64,000 nucleotides of DNA from Bacillota bacterium (GTDB lineage Bacteria; Bacillota; Clostridia; Saccharofermentanales; DTU023): NCBI GenBank assembly GCA_023426575.1, contig JAFAAL010000030.1, positions 1-64,000 of the forward strand. The letters are read 5' to 3'. Under the pieces are notes generated by a model. It was not told the origin of the DNA, ran no database searches, and saw nothing but the letters and a program-made list of their open reading frames with translations. A program made the translations under genes and the position numbers. Below, one piece after another: positions 8,344 through 16,867 of the stretch; position 1 is the first letter of the stretch, and each line of letters opens with the position of its first letter.

Positions 8344-10020
8344 TTATTTTTTTACTCTGATGTTCCAGACGAGCGGAGCCTGCTGGAACTGATAGTTTTC
8401 AATCCGCTTCGTCACGGCGATCAGATCCTTGTACTGACCGACGGCCGAGGAGGAGAGATAGTCGTAGAGGAAGCCCTGGAGCTCGGCCCAGCGCTCACTC
8501 GCCTCTTCGGGCGTCTTGGCCTGGCGGATCGCGAGCGAAAGCTCGGAGATCTTCGGGTCATTTGCCCCGGCCCAGTCTTCATTGAGGACGAGGAGTTGCG
8601 GCGGCGTCTGCTGGTAGGAGTTCGTCGTGACGAAGAGATCCCAGCTCTTTCGATCCTGGCGCTTCTCCATAAAGGTCGGGAAGTCAAATTCTAAGAAATC
8701 AGTCTTGAAACCTGCAGCTTCGAGTTGGTCGACGATGAAGAGGCAGGTGTCGTACATATCCTTGTAGTCAGGCGTCGTCAGGATACGAATAGGCTCACCC
8801 TTATAACCCGCTTCTTCCATCAGTTTTTTGGCCTTGGCCACATCGTTCTGATTGTAGATCTCGGCGCCGGCATCCGTGCCCCACTGCGCAGAGTTCGGAT
8901 TCATATAGCCTGGGGCGAGGGTATAGAGCTCGGGCTCGATATAGGCACCCGCCATGATCAGGTCAAAGTTCAGAGCCGCCTGCACCGCATGACGCATCTT
9001 CGGATCGGCGAGGATGCCCTCCTGCACATTGTAAAAGAGCGTGGTCGTGCCGCCCTCATCGGTCAGCAACGTGATGTCGTCGCGCTGGGCGAGATCGGCA
9101 TAATTCTCATTAGGGACGCTGTCGATGATGTCGTAGTTCCCTGCGAGGAGGCCTGCAATACGCGTCGCCGCATCCGTGACGAAATAGTAGACAACCTTTT
9201 CAGTCAAGGCCTCACGTCGGCCACTGAAGCCAGAGGGTTCTTCCGTTCTGGGGGCGTAGTCAGGGTTGGCCTCGAGTTCAATGGAGACATCTGGCGTCCA
9301 CTTGACGAACTTATAGGGGCCGGTGCCGATGTATTCGGAGATGCCCTTCTCAGGATCGTAGTTCTTGAGGACACGCGCGGGCATGATCGCAGGATAGCAG
9401 GTCTGCGCCGCCATCAGGGTCAGTAGATCCGTGGCAGGCTCGGGCAGGGTCACTTGGACGGTCAGCTCATCGATGGCCTCCCACTTCCCCTCACCAAAGA
9501 GCTTCTTAGCGCGGCCATTGACCTCGTTCCAATGAGCCATCGAGACGGCGACGTCCTCGGCGGTGACAGCACTGCCATCGTGGAACTTCAAGTCGGGGCG
9601 GAGCTTAAAGCTGTAGACCGTCATCTCCTCATTGACCTCATAGGACTCGGCGAGCATCGGCTGGGGATTCAGTTCGGCGTCCGTCGTAAAGAGCGGTTCA
9701 AAGATATTCTGGCTGATGTCCCAGACGATTTGCGAGGAACTTGTCGCAGGATCGAGCGTCGGAGGCGCTGCGGGGAGCGCAACGTGAATGACGTCTCGAT
9801 ACTCTGCCTCAGCCGTCTCCTCCGTCTCTGATTCGCTCTTCTCTTTTGTTTCAGCAGCGGTGGCATCAGATTCAGCTTCGGTCTCCGCTTCAGGGCTCGT
9901 CGCATCACTCGCTTCGAGCTCGACCTCAGAGGTCTCTGTCTTGCCAGCCATAGAGTCGCAGCCGCTCATCGCCAGGATGAAAAAGAGGGCGAGAGCCAGG
10001 CTCATAAATTTTTTCAGCAT
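8344..10020 (-). CDS. Peptide/nickel ABC importer substrate-binding lipoprotein (SBP_bac_5 family)
   Basis: The mature protein is a family-5 binding protein: VALPAAPPTLDPATSSSQIVWDISQNIFEPLFT at its start, KFHDGSAVTAEDVAVSM, and a C-terminal LFVTTNSYQQTP segment. The start is the ATG at 10020, behind AAGGAG, giving 558 residues. A lipoprotein signal ends in LAMSGC, with Cys at about residue 21, so it is anchored outside the membrane. A ~45-residue Glu/Ala/Ser/Thr-rich linker separates the anchor from the binding domain. A strong promoter is at 10064-10092. Ligand is probably a short peptide, but the sequence does not settle it. Confidence 0.9.
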   Translation of the reverse strand: MLKKFMSLALALFFILAMSGCDSMAGKTETSEVELEASDATSPEAETEAESDATAAETKEKSESETEETAEAEYRDVIHVALPAAPPTLDPATSSSQIVWDISQNIFEPLFTTDAELNPQPMLAESYEVNEEMTVYSFKLRPDLKFHDGSAVTAEDVAVSMAHWNEVNGRAKKLFGEGKWEAIDELTVQVTLPEPATDLLTLMAAQTCYPAIMPARVLKNYDPEKGISEYIGTGPYKFVKWTPDVSIELEANPDYAPRTEEPSGFSGRREALTEKVVYYFVTDAATRIAGLLAGNYDIIDSVPNENYADLAQRDDITLLTDEGGTTTLFYNVQEGILADPKMRHAVQAALNFDLIMAGAYIEPELYTLAPGYMNPNSAQWGTDAGAEIYNQNDVAKAKKLMEEAGYKGEPIRILTTPDYKDMYDTCLFIVDQLEAAGFKTDFLEFDFPTFMEKRQDRKSWDLFVTTNSYQQTPPQLLVLNEDWAGANDPKISELSLAIRQAKTPEEASERWAELQGFLYDYLSSSAVGQYKDLIAVTKRIENYQFQQAPLVWNIRVKK

Positions 10021-10063
10021 CTGTGTTCTCCTTAAAGATTTTCCAGCATAGAATGCCGAGAGA

Positions 10064-10092
10064 ACTATAGCAGTCCTCCCCTTTTTGGTCAA
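10064..10092 (-). promoter_or_regulatory. Sigma-A promoter of the peptide importer operon
   Basis: On the minus strand TTGACC (10087-10092) and TATAGT (10064-10069) are exactly 17 bp apart, about 45 bp before the binding-protein start codon. Confidence 0.8.
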
Positions 10093-10133
10093 TATATTAT
10101 ATTTGATTTTATAATACGTTGGGTCATAGATAA

Positions 10134-10153
10134 GGCCAGCTTATAAGCTGGCC
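10134..10153 (-). terminator. 20-bp perfect palindrome after the femAB-type gene
   Basis: A perfect palindrome (GGCCAGCTT arms) lies 9-28 bp beyond the stop of the minus-strand FemAB-type gene. The U-run after it is weak (TTAT), so it may be a weak terminator or an operator for the importer promoter next to it. Confidence 0.45.
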
Positions 10154-10161
10154 CCGATTGA

Positions 10162-11379
10162 TTAATTCTTCCTAAATTTTTGCCTCATGCGCATGAGGAA
10201 ATCAAATAGACGAGCCCGGAGCGGCGCGAGGGGAAGATTGAATTCTCCATAATTTTCTTCAATGCGGGGATTAAAATGCGCCTTGAAGCGACTGAGCCCG
10301 TCGTCGAAGTGACCGTCAATGCCCCCGAGATTGAGACGCTCAGCCCCGTTCTGAAAGGCATCTTCAATGACGGCATTGTAAATCCCCCAGGAGGCGGGAA
10401 CATTGAAGTATTTCTCATCCGTTCCGGCATAGGGCAATTCGCTGAGGGCGCCAAGGTGGACGAGGAGTCCTGCAGCTATGGTCTCACGGCCTACCTCGCC
10501 AAGTTCCCGAAAGAATAGGGCCATCTTCTCGGCAGAGCTCAGCTGTTCCTCGAGCTGCCGCCGCTTCTTCTGCGCGTGCTCGGGACAGTTTTGAACTTCG
10601 GCCGCGAGACGCTCGAGCTCGGCCTCTGCCTTCTGGCGACCCTCTGGGGCGTCGATTTCGGCCAAAAAGATTTGAGCGCTCTCTGGATAGGCGGCGAGGA
10701 AGCGCTGGAAATATTCCTTGTCTCGCAAATTGATGGCCTGGCGTGCCTCCGTACATTCAATGCAGCGCAGGAAGAGCTCGAGTTCAGAAGGATCTGCCTT
10801 GCGGACAGAGACCTCACGTCGCTCGAGCTGGCGGAGATTGTAACGCAGCTTGGCATACTGATCGGCCTGCCAGTCCTCGCGGTAGATGACCGCCTGATAG
10901 CGAGGCTGAATCGTGCTGGCCAGATCTCTCTCGAGACCCGTATGGACGAATCCAAGCTCTCGCATCTCAGAGAGGAAAGCATGATCACGCGCCTCGTCAG
11001 CCTCTGGCTCCTCCTCGCCGAGCGGGAAGACTTTGCGGAGGACGGGCGGCTGTACCTTGAAGAGAAAGCAGCCACGGTCTCGCTTGAGCTCCGTGGCCAG
11101 CGCGGCAAGACAGGCCAGTCGATCGCCCTCCTCCCCTACTGACAGAAGCATGGGCCCGAGTGCAAGGTAGGCCAGTTTCTGGCCGAGGGGAAAAGGTCTG
11201 AGGAGTAGCTGCGCGAGCGCCCGTGGCCTCCCCTCGCGCTCATAGACAAAGCGCCGCGGCGCCCAGTCCCGCTTGATCTCGGGCCAGGCTGGCGATTGCA
11301 GGAGCGAGGGTTCACGGCTCTCTTTAAAGAGCGTGGAATATTCTTCCCGAGAAATCTCTCTCAATAAATCTGCTTGCAA
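10162..11379 (-). CDS. FemAB family peptidyltransferase (peptidoglycan bridge formation)
   Basis: The 405-residue protein has the two GNAT-like halves and the inserted coiled coil of FemA/FemX/MurM enzymes, which add amino acids from aminoacyl-tRNA to the peptidoglycan stem peptide. Visible marks: SLLQSPAWPEIKRDW near the start, PRYQAVIY, the helical-arm-like segment EAELERLAAEVQNCPEHAQKKRRQLEEQL, and the C-terminal AGTDEKYFNVPASWGIYNAVIEDA / FNLGGIDG-like region. The start is a TTG at 11379, supported by an AGGAGG five bases upstream. It is followed in the same direction by no close gene; the FNT gene lies just upstream (8 bp), so they probably form one transcript. Confidence 0.85.
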   Translation of the reverse strand: MQADLLREISREEYSTLFKESREPSLLQSPAWPEIKRDWAPRRFVYEREGRPRALAQLLLRPFPLGQKLAYLALGPMLLSVGEEGDRLACLAALATELKRDRGCFLFKVQPPVLRKVFPLGEEEPEADEARDHAFLSEMRELGFVHTGLERDLASTIQPRYQAVIYREDWQADQYAKLRYNLRQLERREVSVRKADPSELELFLRCIECTEARQAINLRDKEYFQRFLAAYPESAQIFLAEIDAPEGRQKAEAELERLAAEVQNCPEHAQKKRRQLEEQLSSAEKMALFFRELGEVGRETIAAGLLVHLGALSELPYAGTDEKYFNVPASWGIYNAVIEDAFQNGAERLNLGGIDGHFDDGLSRFKAHFNPRIEENYGEFNLPLAPLRARLFDFLMRMRQKFRKN

Positions 11380-11387
11380 AGCTCCTC

Positions 11388-12173
11388 CTAAAAGTCTTTA
11401 ATTTCGCGCCTCATAATGAGGTGATAAGGCGTGGCGACAAAGAGCGCCCCCCCGATGATATTGCCGATAGTGACGAAGAGAAGACTCTTCAAGAGCGAGA
11501 TCAGAGGAATCGTCTGGCCGATGAGAGCGACTTGTGCCCCAGATTTTAAGACGGCATAGCTAAAGATAAACATATTGGCGACGACGTGTTCGAAGCCAAG
11601 GAAGACAAAGGCCGAGATCAGCGCATAGCAGATGGCAATCTTAGCTCCCTCAGACTGGAGGGCATAGGCAATCCAGATGGCGAGGCAGACGAAGATATTG
11701 CAGAGGATTCCCCGGAAAATCATCTCGGGGATGGTGAGGGAGGCTTTTGCCGAGACGGAATTCAAAATGGTCTCGTCGAGTGCCGTGCCGCCCGTCCGAC
11801 TGAAATATAAGAGGACGGCGAGGATAAAGGATCCGATGAAATTCCCGAGCCAGGCGGCGAGGCCGAGTTTCAGTCCGGCGAGCCGGGAGTTTTGCTTCTG
11901 AAAGCGGTCGAGGCTGATCGAGAGGACGATGCCCGTGAAGAGATCTGAACCGGCAAAGATGACCATGACCAGGCCGACCGGAAAGAGCAGGGCTGCGACG
12001 AGCGCTCCCATGGGATGACCCGCCAGGGCTGACTTAGCGTACTGAGAGAGCAAGAAGCCGAGACCGATATAGAAGCCGGCAAGAGCCGCTGAGACATAGA
12101 AGCCGAGGGGATTCTCTCTGAGGCGCTTGACGCGCGCCATGTTGGCAGCCAATTGTTTCTGATACTTATCCAT
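11388..12173 (-). CDS. Formate/nitrite transporter family channel
   Basis: The 261-residue protein has six membrane segments and the FNT signatures: GFYIGLGFLLS near residue 35, AGSDLFTGIV near 75 (the omega-loop helix), LGNFIGSF, and GFEHVVANMF near 195 with the conserved central histidine. FocA moves formate and NirC moves nitrite; which ion is used here cannot be decided from sequence. Starts at an ATG behind AGGAGG. An anaerobic lifestyle fits formate export, but no pyruvate formate-lyase gene is in the window. Confidence 0.88.
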   Translation of the reverse strand: MDKYQKQLAANMARVKRLRENPLGFYVSAALAGFYIGLGFLLSQYAKSALAGHPMGALVAALLFPVGLVMVIFAGSDLFTGIVLSISLDRFQKQNSRLAGLKLGLAAWLGNFIGSFILAVLLYFSRTGGTALDETILNSVSAKASLTIPEMIFRGILCNIFVCLAIWIAYALQSEGAKIAICYALISAFVFLGFEHVVANMFIFSYAVLKSGAQVALIGQTIPLISLLKSLLFVTIGNIIGGALFVATPYHLIMRREIKDF

Positions 12174-12257
12174 GCATCTCCTCCTAGACGAAGCTATGGG
12201 TTATTCTCGCTTATCAGTGAGAATAAGTCCAGCCAAGTAGGCTCAGGCAGAGCGGGA

Positions 12258-13637
12258 TTACTCGTTTCTTAGAGCCTCGAGTGCCGAGAGACGCATCGCG
12301 CGGCGGGCGGGCATGAGTCCCGAGAGCATGCCAATCATGATGGCAAAGAAGAGAGCGAGTGGAATCAGCCAGAGCGGGATATAGGAGATGGTTGTGGACT
12401 CACCGCCCATCATCCCAGGACCCCCTGCTATGAGCGCGCCGCCATAGCGATTGAGGAAGAAAGAGCCGAGAAGACTGAAGCTGATGCCGATGATGCCGCC
12501 GAAGAAGCCGATGAAGCCCGCCTCGGCGAGGAAGAGGTTTCGGATGTTGTGGAGACTGCAGCCGAGCACCTTGAAGACGCCAATCTCCTTGGTCCGCTCG
12601 TAGATCGACATCATCATCGTATTGGCGATGCCGATGGCGGCGACGATCAGGGAGACGCCGCCGATGGCGCCGAGGATCATCTGCGAGCGCTTGCTCTCCT
12701 TCTCCATCGCCTCGATGTATTCAACAGGGGAATTGCCCTGGAGGCCGAGCTCCTTGATGGCAAAGAGGGCGTCCTTGGTCTGATCATAGGAATGGGAGAT
12801 CGCGACGAGCTTGTTGTAGACGATCTCGCCTGTGTGCTTGCCGTTCTTTCGGCGAGGTTGCCCAGGCCAGGCCTTGCCCTTAAATACTCTATGTAGCTCC
12901 TCCTTGAGGTCCTCTAGGGGGACGAACACCTCGTAGTTGTAGGGGCTCCACTGTTCTTGCTTGTCGGTGCCAATGATCGCCGCTGCGCGCATGGGATAAC
13001 GCTTCGGCTTCGAAACTCCAGAGGCAGGGTCTTGGGAGGCATAGAGGGCCTGCACATCCCAGATGACAAAGAAGTCCTCATTGATCAGGTCGACTTGGGG
13101 ACCCGCCTCACGAATGGCCTCCCAGTCAAAATGGTCATGTCTTGCGTTGGGATCGCTAAAGTTAAAGAGACGGTCGTAGCCCACATAAAGAGCGAGAAAA
13201 TTCGAACTTTTCTTGCCCTGGACAATCGGCAAGTCAATGCGATCTAGGTAAGCCCGCGGCACCCCATTGATATTAGACCACATCTCTCGCTTTCCCTGCT
13301 TGAAGAGGCAGTCGATAGAGAGGTAGGGGACGACCTCCTTGATCTGCGGGAGGTCCTCGATTTGCTTCACGATCTCATCTGTCAGTGGCTTCTCATCAGG
13401 ATTGCCATATTTCGTCCCGTCGGGGTTATAGCCCACATTGCTGTGGATCTCGATATTCGTCAGTCCTCCCTCCCGATTGACAGCTTCGAGGAAGGAGCGC
13501 CGCTGGCCGAAGCCGATGGAGAGCATCAGGAGGACGGAGGTGGTCCCAATGACCACCCCGAGAATAGTCAAAAGACTCCTGAGCTTCCTACGCCAGAGGT
13601 TTCTGAGGCTGATGCCGATGAGGTCCGTAAAGCGCAT
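12258..13637 (-). CDS. MacB-like ABC transporter permease
   Basis: The 459-residue protein has the MacB/FtsX layout: one N-terminal membrane helix (RRKLRSLLTILGVVIGTTSVLLMLSIG), an extracellular MacB_PCD-type domain of about 280 residues, and three C-terminal helices containing GGVSLIVAAIGIANTMMMS, ERTKEIGVFKVLGCS and the end PARRAMRLSALEALRNE. Such proteins pass mechanical force across the membrane to export or remove envelope substrates rather than pumping through a channel. It is the last gene of a three-gene operon with the extracellular protein (9 bp upstream) and the ATPase at 15865-16701. Confidence 0.9.
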   Translation of the reverse strand: MRFTDLIGISLRNLWRRKLRSLLTILGVVIGTTSVLLMLSIGFGQRRSFLEAVNREGGLTNIEIHSNVGYNPDGTKYGNPDEKPLTDEIVKQIEDLPQIKEVVPYLSIDCLFKQGKREMWSNINGVPRAYLDRIDLPIVQGKKSSNFLALYVGYDRLFNFSDPNARHDHFDWEAIREAGPQVDLINEDFFVIWDVQALYASQDPASGVSKPKRYPMRAAAIIGTDKQEQWSPYNYEVFVPLEDLKEELHRVFKGKAWPGQPRRKNGKHTGEIVYNKLVAISHSYDQTKDALFAIKELGLQGNSPVEYIEAMEKESKRSQMILGAIGGVSLIVAAIGIANTMMMSIYERTKEIGVFKVLGCSLHNIRNLFLAEAGFIGFFGGIIGISFSLLGSFFLNRYGGALIAGGPGMMGGESTTISYIPLWLIPLALFFAIMIGMLSGLMPARRAMRLSALEALRNE

Positions 13638-13646
13638 ACTGCGTTC

Positions 13647-15875
13647 TTATCTCCGCCGAGGCGCCTGTCGATCAGATTTTGCAGGGCCGACAGAGCCGCC
13701 GCCAGGACGGGATCCGTTGCCATTTGACGATTTCGATCCATTGCCATTCGACGCCTTAGGCGTGTTAGCATTTTGCGCCTTGGAGCCATGGCCGTTCTGC
13801 CCGTTGGGCGAGGTCTTGGGACTCGCGCCAGGATTTCTATTCTGTCGTTCTTCCTCGAGCTGGCGGAAGAATTCCGCATCTTCCTCTGCTTGTTTTTGCC
13901 GTCTGCGCTTGCGCATCAGGGCTGTGAGGACAGCGATGAGAGCGATCAAGAGGGCGAGAATAATGAGAATCCAGGCCCAGATGGGGAACTTGCTGCCACC
14001 CTCGTCATCTCCGCCGGGGAATTCTCCAGGCTCGCCTGGGAACTCTCCCTCGGGGGGATACATATCGTCTGGAGGCATGGCCTCGACGACTTCGAGGCTC
14101 AATTCCTCTTCAATAATCTTTGGCTGGCCGTTGCTATCCTCATAGTGAATTTGGATCTTGATCTTTTCTCCATTTGTGGGGTTCTCAGGCATAATTGAGA
14201 TGTCGACATCCTTGGCGGCACCTGGGTCAATATTGCCGAGAAAGACCTCTGGAGCACTGACGGCCCCACCCTCTGGGAAGGTGATGGAGGCATTGTTCAG
14301 CTTGTTCTTACCCTTGTTGAGAATGGAGAAGGTGAGGTTTCCCTCCTGCCCGACGCTGAGCTGAGCCGGATAGGCCTCGACACCCGAGATACCGACGCGC
14401 GTCTCCTGATGAAGCTGGAGAGAGAGGGTCTCTTCGGCATTGTAGACCTTGGCCGCGTAGTCCTCGTATTCCATCTTGAGGTTCAGAGGATAAATCTTCT
14501 CCTCGAGATTGGCCGAGGCCTGGAGGTCCAAGATCAGCTCGTACTGGCCCCCCGCAGCGATGTAGTCGATGTACTTGGTCGTGGCACCGTCGGTCGGCAA
14601 GAAGGGGGCGCCTTCTCCCGAGTCAAAGCTCAGGCGGACGTTTTGCACCGCCGTCACAGTGGAGGTATTTTCCAGCGTCAGGCGGAGCCTGAACTTATCG
14701 CCGCCCATGATCTGCTCGGGCGTCGTCGTGAAGCCCTTGGAAATCAGGCGCGGTGTGGGAATTTTAACTTCTTCTGTCGGCTTCTCTTCGCCGACACCAT
14801 TGACATAGAAAATGAGGGAGAGGGTTACCTCAGAAAATTCTTCTGGCAGTGTGATTTTATAGCCCTCATGACTGTAGTAGAGACCCTCGTACTCGTTGTA
14901 GTAGATGATGTCCTTCTTCGTCATAAAGTCTTGATATTTGACGAGGAAGTCGACCTTGTAATAGCCCTTCTTCAGATCGGACTTGACGTACATGGGGCCA
15001 AAATCAATGGAGGCATCGACGCAAGTGCCATATAGGTCGAGGCCGAGTGCCCCCTGGGGGGCCAGCAGCAATTCGAGCTGCTTTGTATAGTCAGATTTTA
15101 ATATTTCAAAGGGAAAGTTCTCATCGAGGGGTGTCTGCGGCTGAATATTGACAATACGGACGTACTGATCCCCACGGTTGATAATGGGCAGGACCAGATT
15201 GATCTCTTGCCCGAGCTCGAGCCGGGGCACATCCCCTTCCTTGACCATCAGCATCGACTTGCGATTGACGGGATCTGGCAGGGCGGGTTTCTCGACGCCC
15301 TCCCCTGGTGGCTTGTTGGGATCGCGGGTTGGCTTGGTCTCACCCTCATCCTTGTCGGGAGGCGCGACAACCTCGTCAGAGCTCCCTATCTGTACACGGT
15401 AGTCGAGCTCTTGTTTCTTGGCCTGAGGCTGACCATTGACAGTCTCTTCATATGTGACGATCAGGCGGATGTAGTAGATGCCGTCCTTAGCCTCGGGATT
15501 GACAGTATACTCGCCAAAGCTGACGACGACATCTTCGATATCGGGGTGCTGGGTGATGGTCGCCTGAAAATCAAATTTACTCTCTTCCAGAGGAAATTTC
15601 TGAGGATCGCTCGAACTGTGGATCGACACTTGCTTGATCTTGATCCCCTGTCGATTGGGTCGCAGGGTAAAGACGATCGGCTTGCTATCGTTGTGCACAT
15701 AGGTTGTAAGATCTGAGCCAACAATCTTGACGGCGCTATCGGCCAGAGGATCCGTCGCCTCAGTGGCGAGGACCACGCCTCGGTCAATAGAGGGCCCGAT
15801 GGGCCATCCCAGACAGAGATTCATCACTAAGATGAGCAGAAATGGCGTAAAGACTTTCTTCAATTTACTGTGCAT
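13647..15875 (-). CDS. Large secreted, membrane-anchored partner of the MacB-like system (COG1361-like)
   Basis: About 742 residues. It has an N-terminal signal peptide (KKVFTPFLLILVMNLCLGWP), a ~600-residue extracellular part built of several beta-sandwich-like repeats typical of CARDB/NEW3/COG1361 proteins (for example LKMEYEDYAAKVYNAEETLSLQ and PAQLSVGQEGNLTFSILNKGKN), one C-terminal membrane helix (PIWAWILIILALLIALIAVL) and a basic, Asn/Gly/Ser/Pro-rich cytoplasmic tail of ~80 residues. The start is the second ATG (15875), spaced five bases from GGAGG; it overlaps the ATPase stop by 11 bp, so translation is coupled. It likely plays the role of an envelope adaptor; substrate unknown. Confidence 0.75.
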   Translation of the reverse strand: MHSKLKKVFTPFLLILVMNLCLGWPIGPSIDRGVVLATEATDPLADSAVKIVGSDLTTYVHNDSKPIVFTLRPNRQGIKIKQVSIHSSSDPQKFPLEESKFDFQATITQHPDIEDVVVSFGEYTVNPEAKDGIYYIRLIVTYEETVNGQPQAKKQELDYRVQIGSSDEVVAPPDKDEGETKPTRDPNKPPGEGVEKPALPDPVNRKSMLMVKEGDVPRLELGQEINLVLPIINRGDQYVRIVNIQPQTPLDENFPFEILKSDYTKQLELLLAPQGALGLDLYGTCVDASIDFGPMYVKSDLKKGYYKVDFLVKYQDFMTKKDIIYYNEYEGLYYSHEGYKITLPEEFSEVTLSLIFYVNGVGEEKPTEEVKIPTPRLISKGFTTTPEQIMGGDKFRLRLTLENTSTVTAVQNVRLSFDSGEGAPFLPTDGATTKYIDYIAAGGQYELILDLQASANLEEKIYPLNLKMEYEDYAAKVYNAEETLSLQLHQETRVGISGVEAYPAQLSVGQEGNLTFSILNKGKNKLNNASITFPEGGAVSAPEVFLGNIDPGAAKDVDISIMPENPTNGEKIKIQIHYEDSNGQPKIIEEELSLEVVEAMPPDDMYPPEGEFPGEPGEFPGGDDEGGSKFPIWAWILIILALLIALIAVLTALMRKRRRQKQAEEDAEFFRQLEEERQNRNPGASPKTSPNGQNGHGSKAQNANTPKASNGNGSKSSNGNGSRPGGGSVGPAKSDRQAPRRR

Positions 15876-16701
15876 CATGACCTCCCATATCCTCCGGCTG
15901 ATAGCGCTTTGTCCCCAGCTCAATGGCCACGATCCGACCATCCACGATGCGGAAGATGCGGTCGGCGTATTGGGCCAAGTTATTATCGTGCGTGACCATG
16001 ACCATGGTCTGATTCTCTTCCTTGGCGATACGCTGCAGGAGAGCTAAAATTTCTTCAGTTGTCCGGCTGTCGAGGTTCCCCGTCGGCTCGTCCGCGAAGA
16101 CGATCTCGGGATTGACAACTAGAGCCCTGGCGATACCGACGCGCTGCTGTTCACCGCCCGACATCTCAAAGGGCCGGTGGCGAACCTTCTTCTGCAGCCC
16201 CACCGAAAAGAGCATCTGCCGCGCCTTGCGACGCCGCTTGGAACGACTTTCTCCACGAAAGACCAGAGGTAGTTCCACATTCTCTTCGGCCGTCTGACTC
16301 GCAATCAGGTTGAAGCTCTGGAAGATGAAGCCGATGTGCTGACGACGAAAATTGACGAGCTGCTGCTCACTCATTCGCGTGATGTCCCGCTGATGGATAT
16401 AGACCTTGCCACGACTCGGTCGCTCGAGGCCCGCCAGCATGTTGAGCAGCGTGGACTTACCAGAACCGGAGGTCCCCACGATGGCGAGAAACTCACCACG
16501 ACGGACGTCAAAGCTGACCCCGTTGAGTGCTCTCACCGCCGTCGTGCCCAGACGAAAAATCTTCCAGAGATCCCGCACGGAGATGACGATGTCGAGGGCA
16601 TCAGGCAGCTCCCCCGAGAGGGAGTCCTGCTTCACGCTAGCCTCAGTCGCTTCGACGGCGAGACTCGCTTGCCCCTGTCTCGTCATTGTTTCATCTGGCA
16701 T
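15865..16701 (-). CDS. MacB/LolD-type ABC transporter ATP-binding protein
   Basis: ATPase of the three-gene ABC system. After a ~45-residue N-terminal tail it carries Walker A GTSGSGKST, the Q-loop FIFQSFNLI, signature MSGGEQQRV, Walker B IVFADEPTGNLDSRT and switch region MVTHDNNLAQYADRI, all typical of the LolD/MacB subfamily. The ATG at 16701 is preferred (GAGG six bases upstream); an ATG 42 bp earlier is possible but has no ribosome site. Two perfect 14-bp tandem repeats lie 30-58 bp upstream and could be a regulator binding site. Confidence 0.9.
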   Translation of the reverse strand: MPDETMTRQGQASLAVEATEASVKQDSLSGELPDALDIVISVRDLWKIFRLGTTAVRALNGVSFDVRRGEFLAIVGTSGSGKSTLLNMLAGLERPSRGKVYIHQRDITRMSEQQLVNFRRQHIGFIFQSFNLIASQTAEENVELPLVFRGESRSKRRRKARQMLFSVGLQKKVRHRPFEMSGGEQQRVGIARALVVNPEIVFADEPTGNLDSRTTEEILALLQRIAKEENQTMVMVTHDNNLAQYADRIFRIVDGRIVAIELGTKRYQPEDMGGHDAQ

Positions 16702-16731
16702 CTTGACCTCGCTCCATCCTTTCACTATCGC

Positions 16732-16759
16732 TAAGTTTAACACATTAAGTTTAACACAT
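16732..16759. repeat. Tandem 14-bp repeat upstream of the MacB-like operon
   Basis: Two perfect copies (16732-16745 and 16746-16759) of a unit containing GTTTAACAC (TTAAAC on the minus strand). They sit in the short space between the divergent MacB-like operon and tnaA, about 30 bp before the start codon at 16701. This placement suggests an operator, but no regulator gene is adjacent. Confidence 0.5.
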
Positions 16760-16852
16760 GATGAAGCATCTTCACGCTTGATTGAGAGCTTCGCTTATTA
16801 AAAAATTTTTAACTTGAAAAAAGCCTCCGAAGAAGGATTTTTTAAGAGTTTT

Positions 16853-16861
16853 TGTTATACT
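16853..16861 (+). promoter_or_regulatory. Extended -10 element directly before tnaA
   Basis: TGT followed by TATACT (16856-16861) ends six bases before the ATG at 16868. No ribosome binding site fits between them, so the mRNA is probably leaderless or nearly so. Confidence 0.5.
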
Positions 16862-16867
16862 TGACGC

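Noticed and set aside
16801..16855. Terminator-like A-rich/T-rich hairpin before tnaA
   Set aside because: A weak, mismatched stem around CCTCCGAAGAAGG with no upstream plus-strand gene; not strong enough to list as a terminator.
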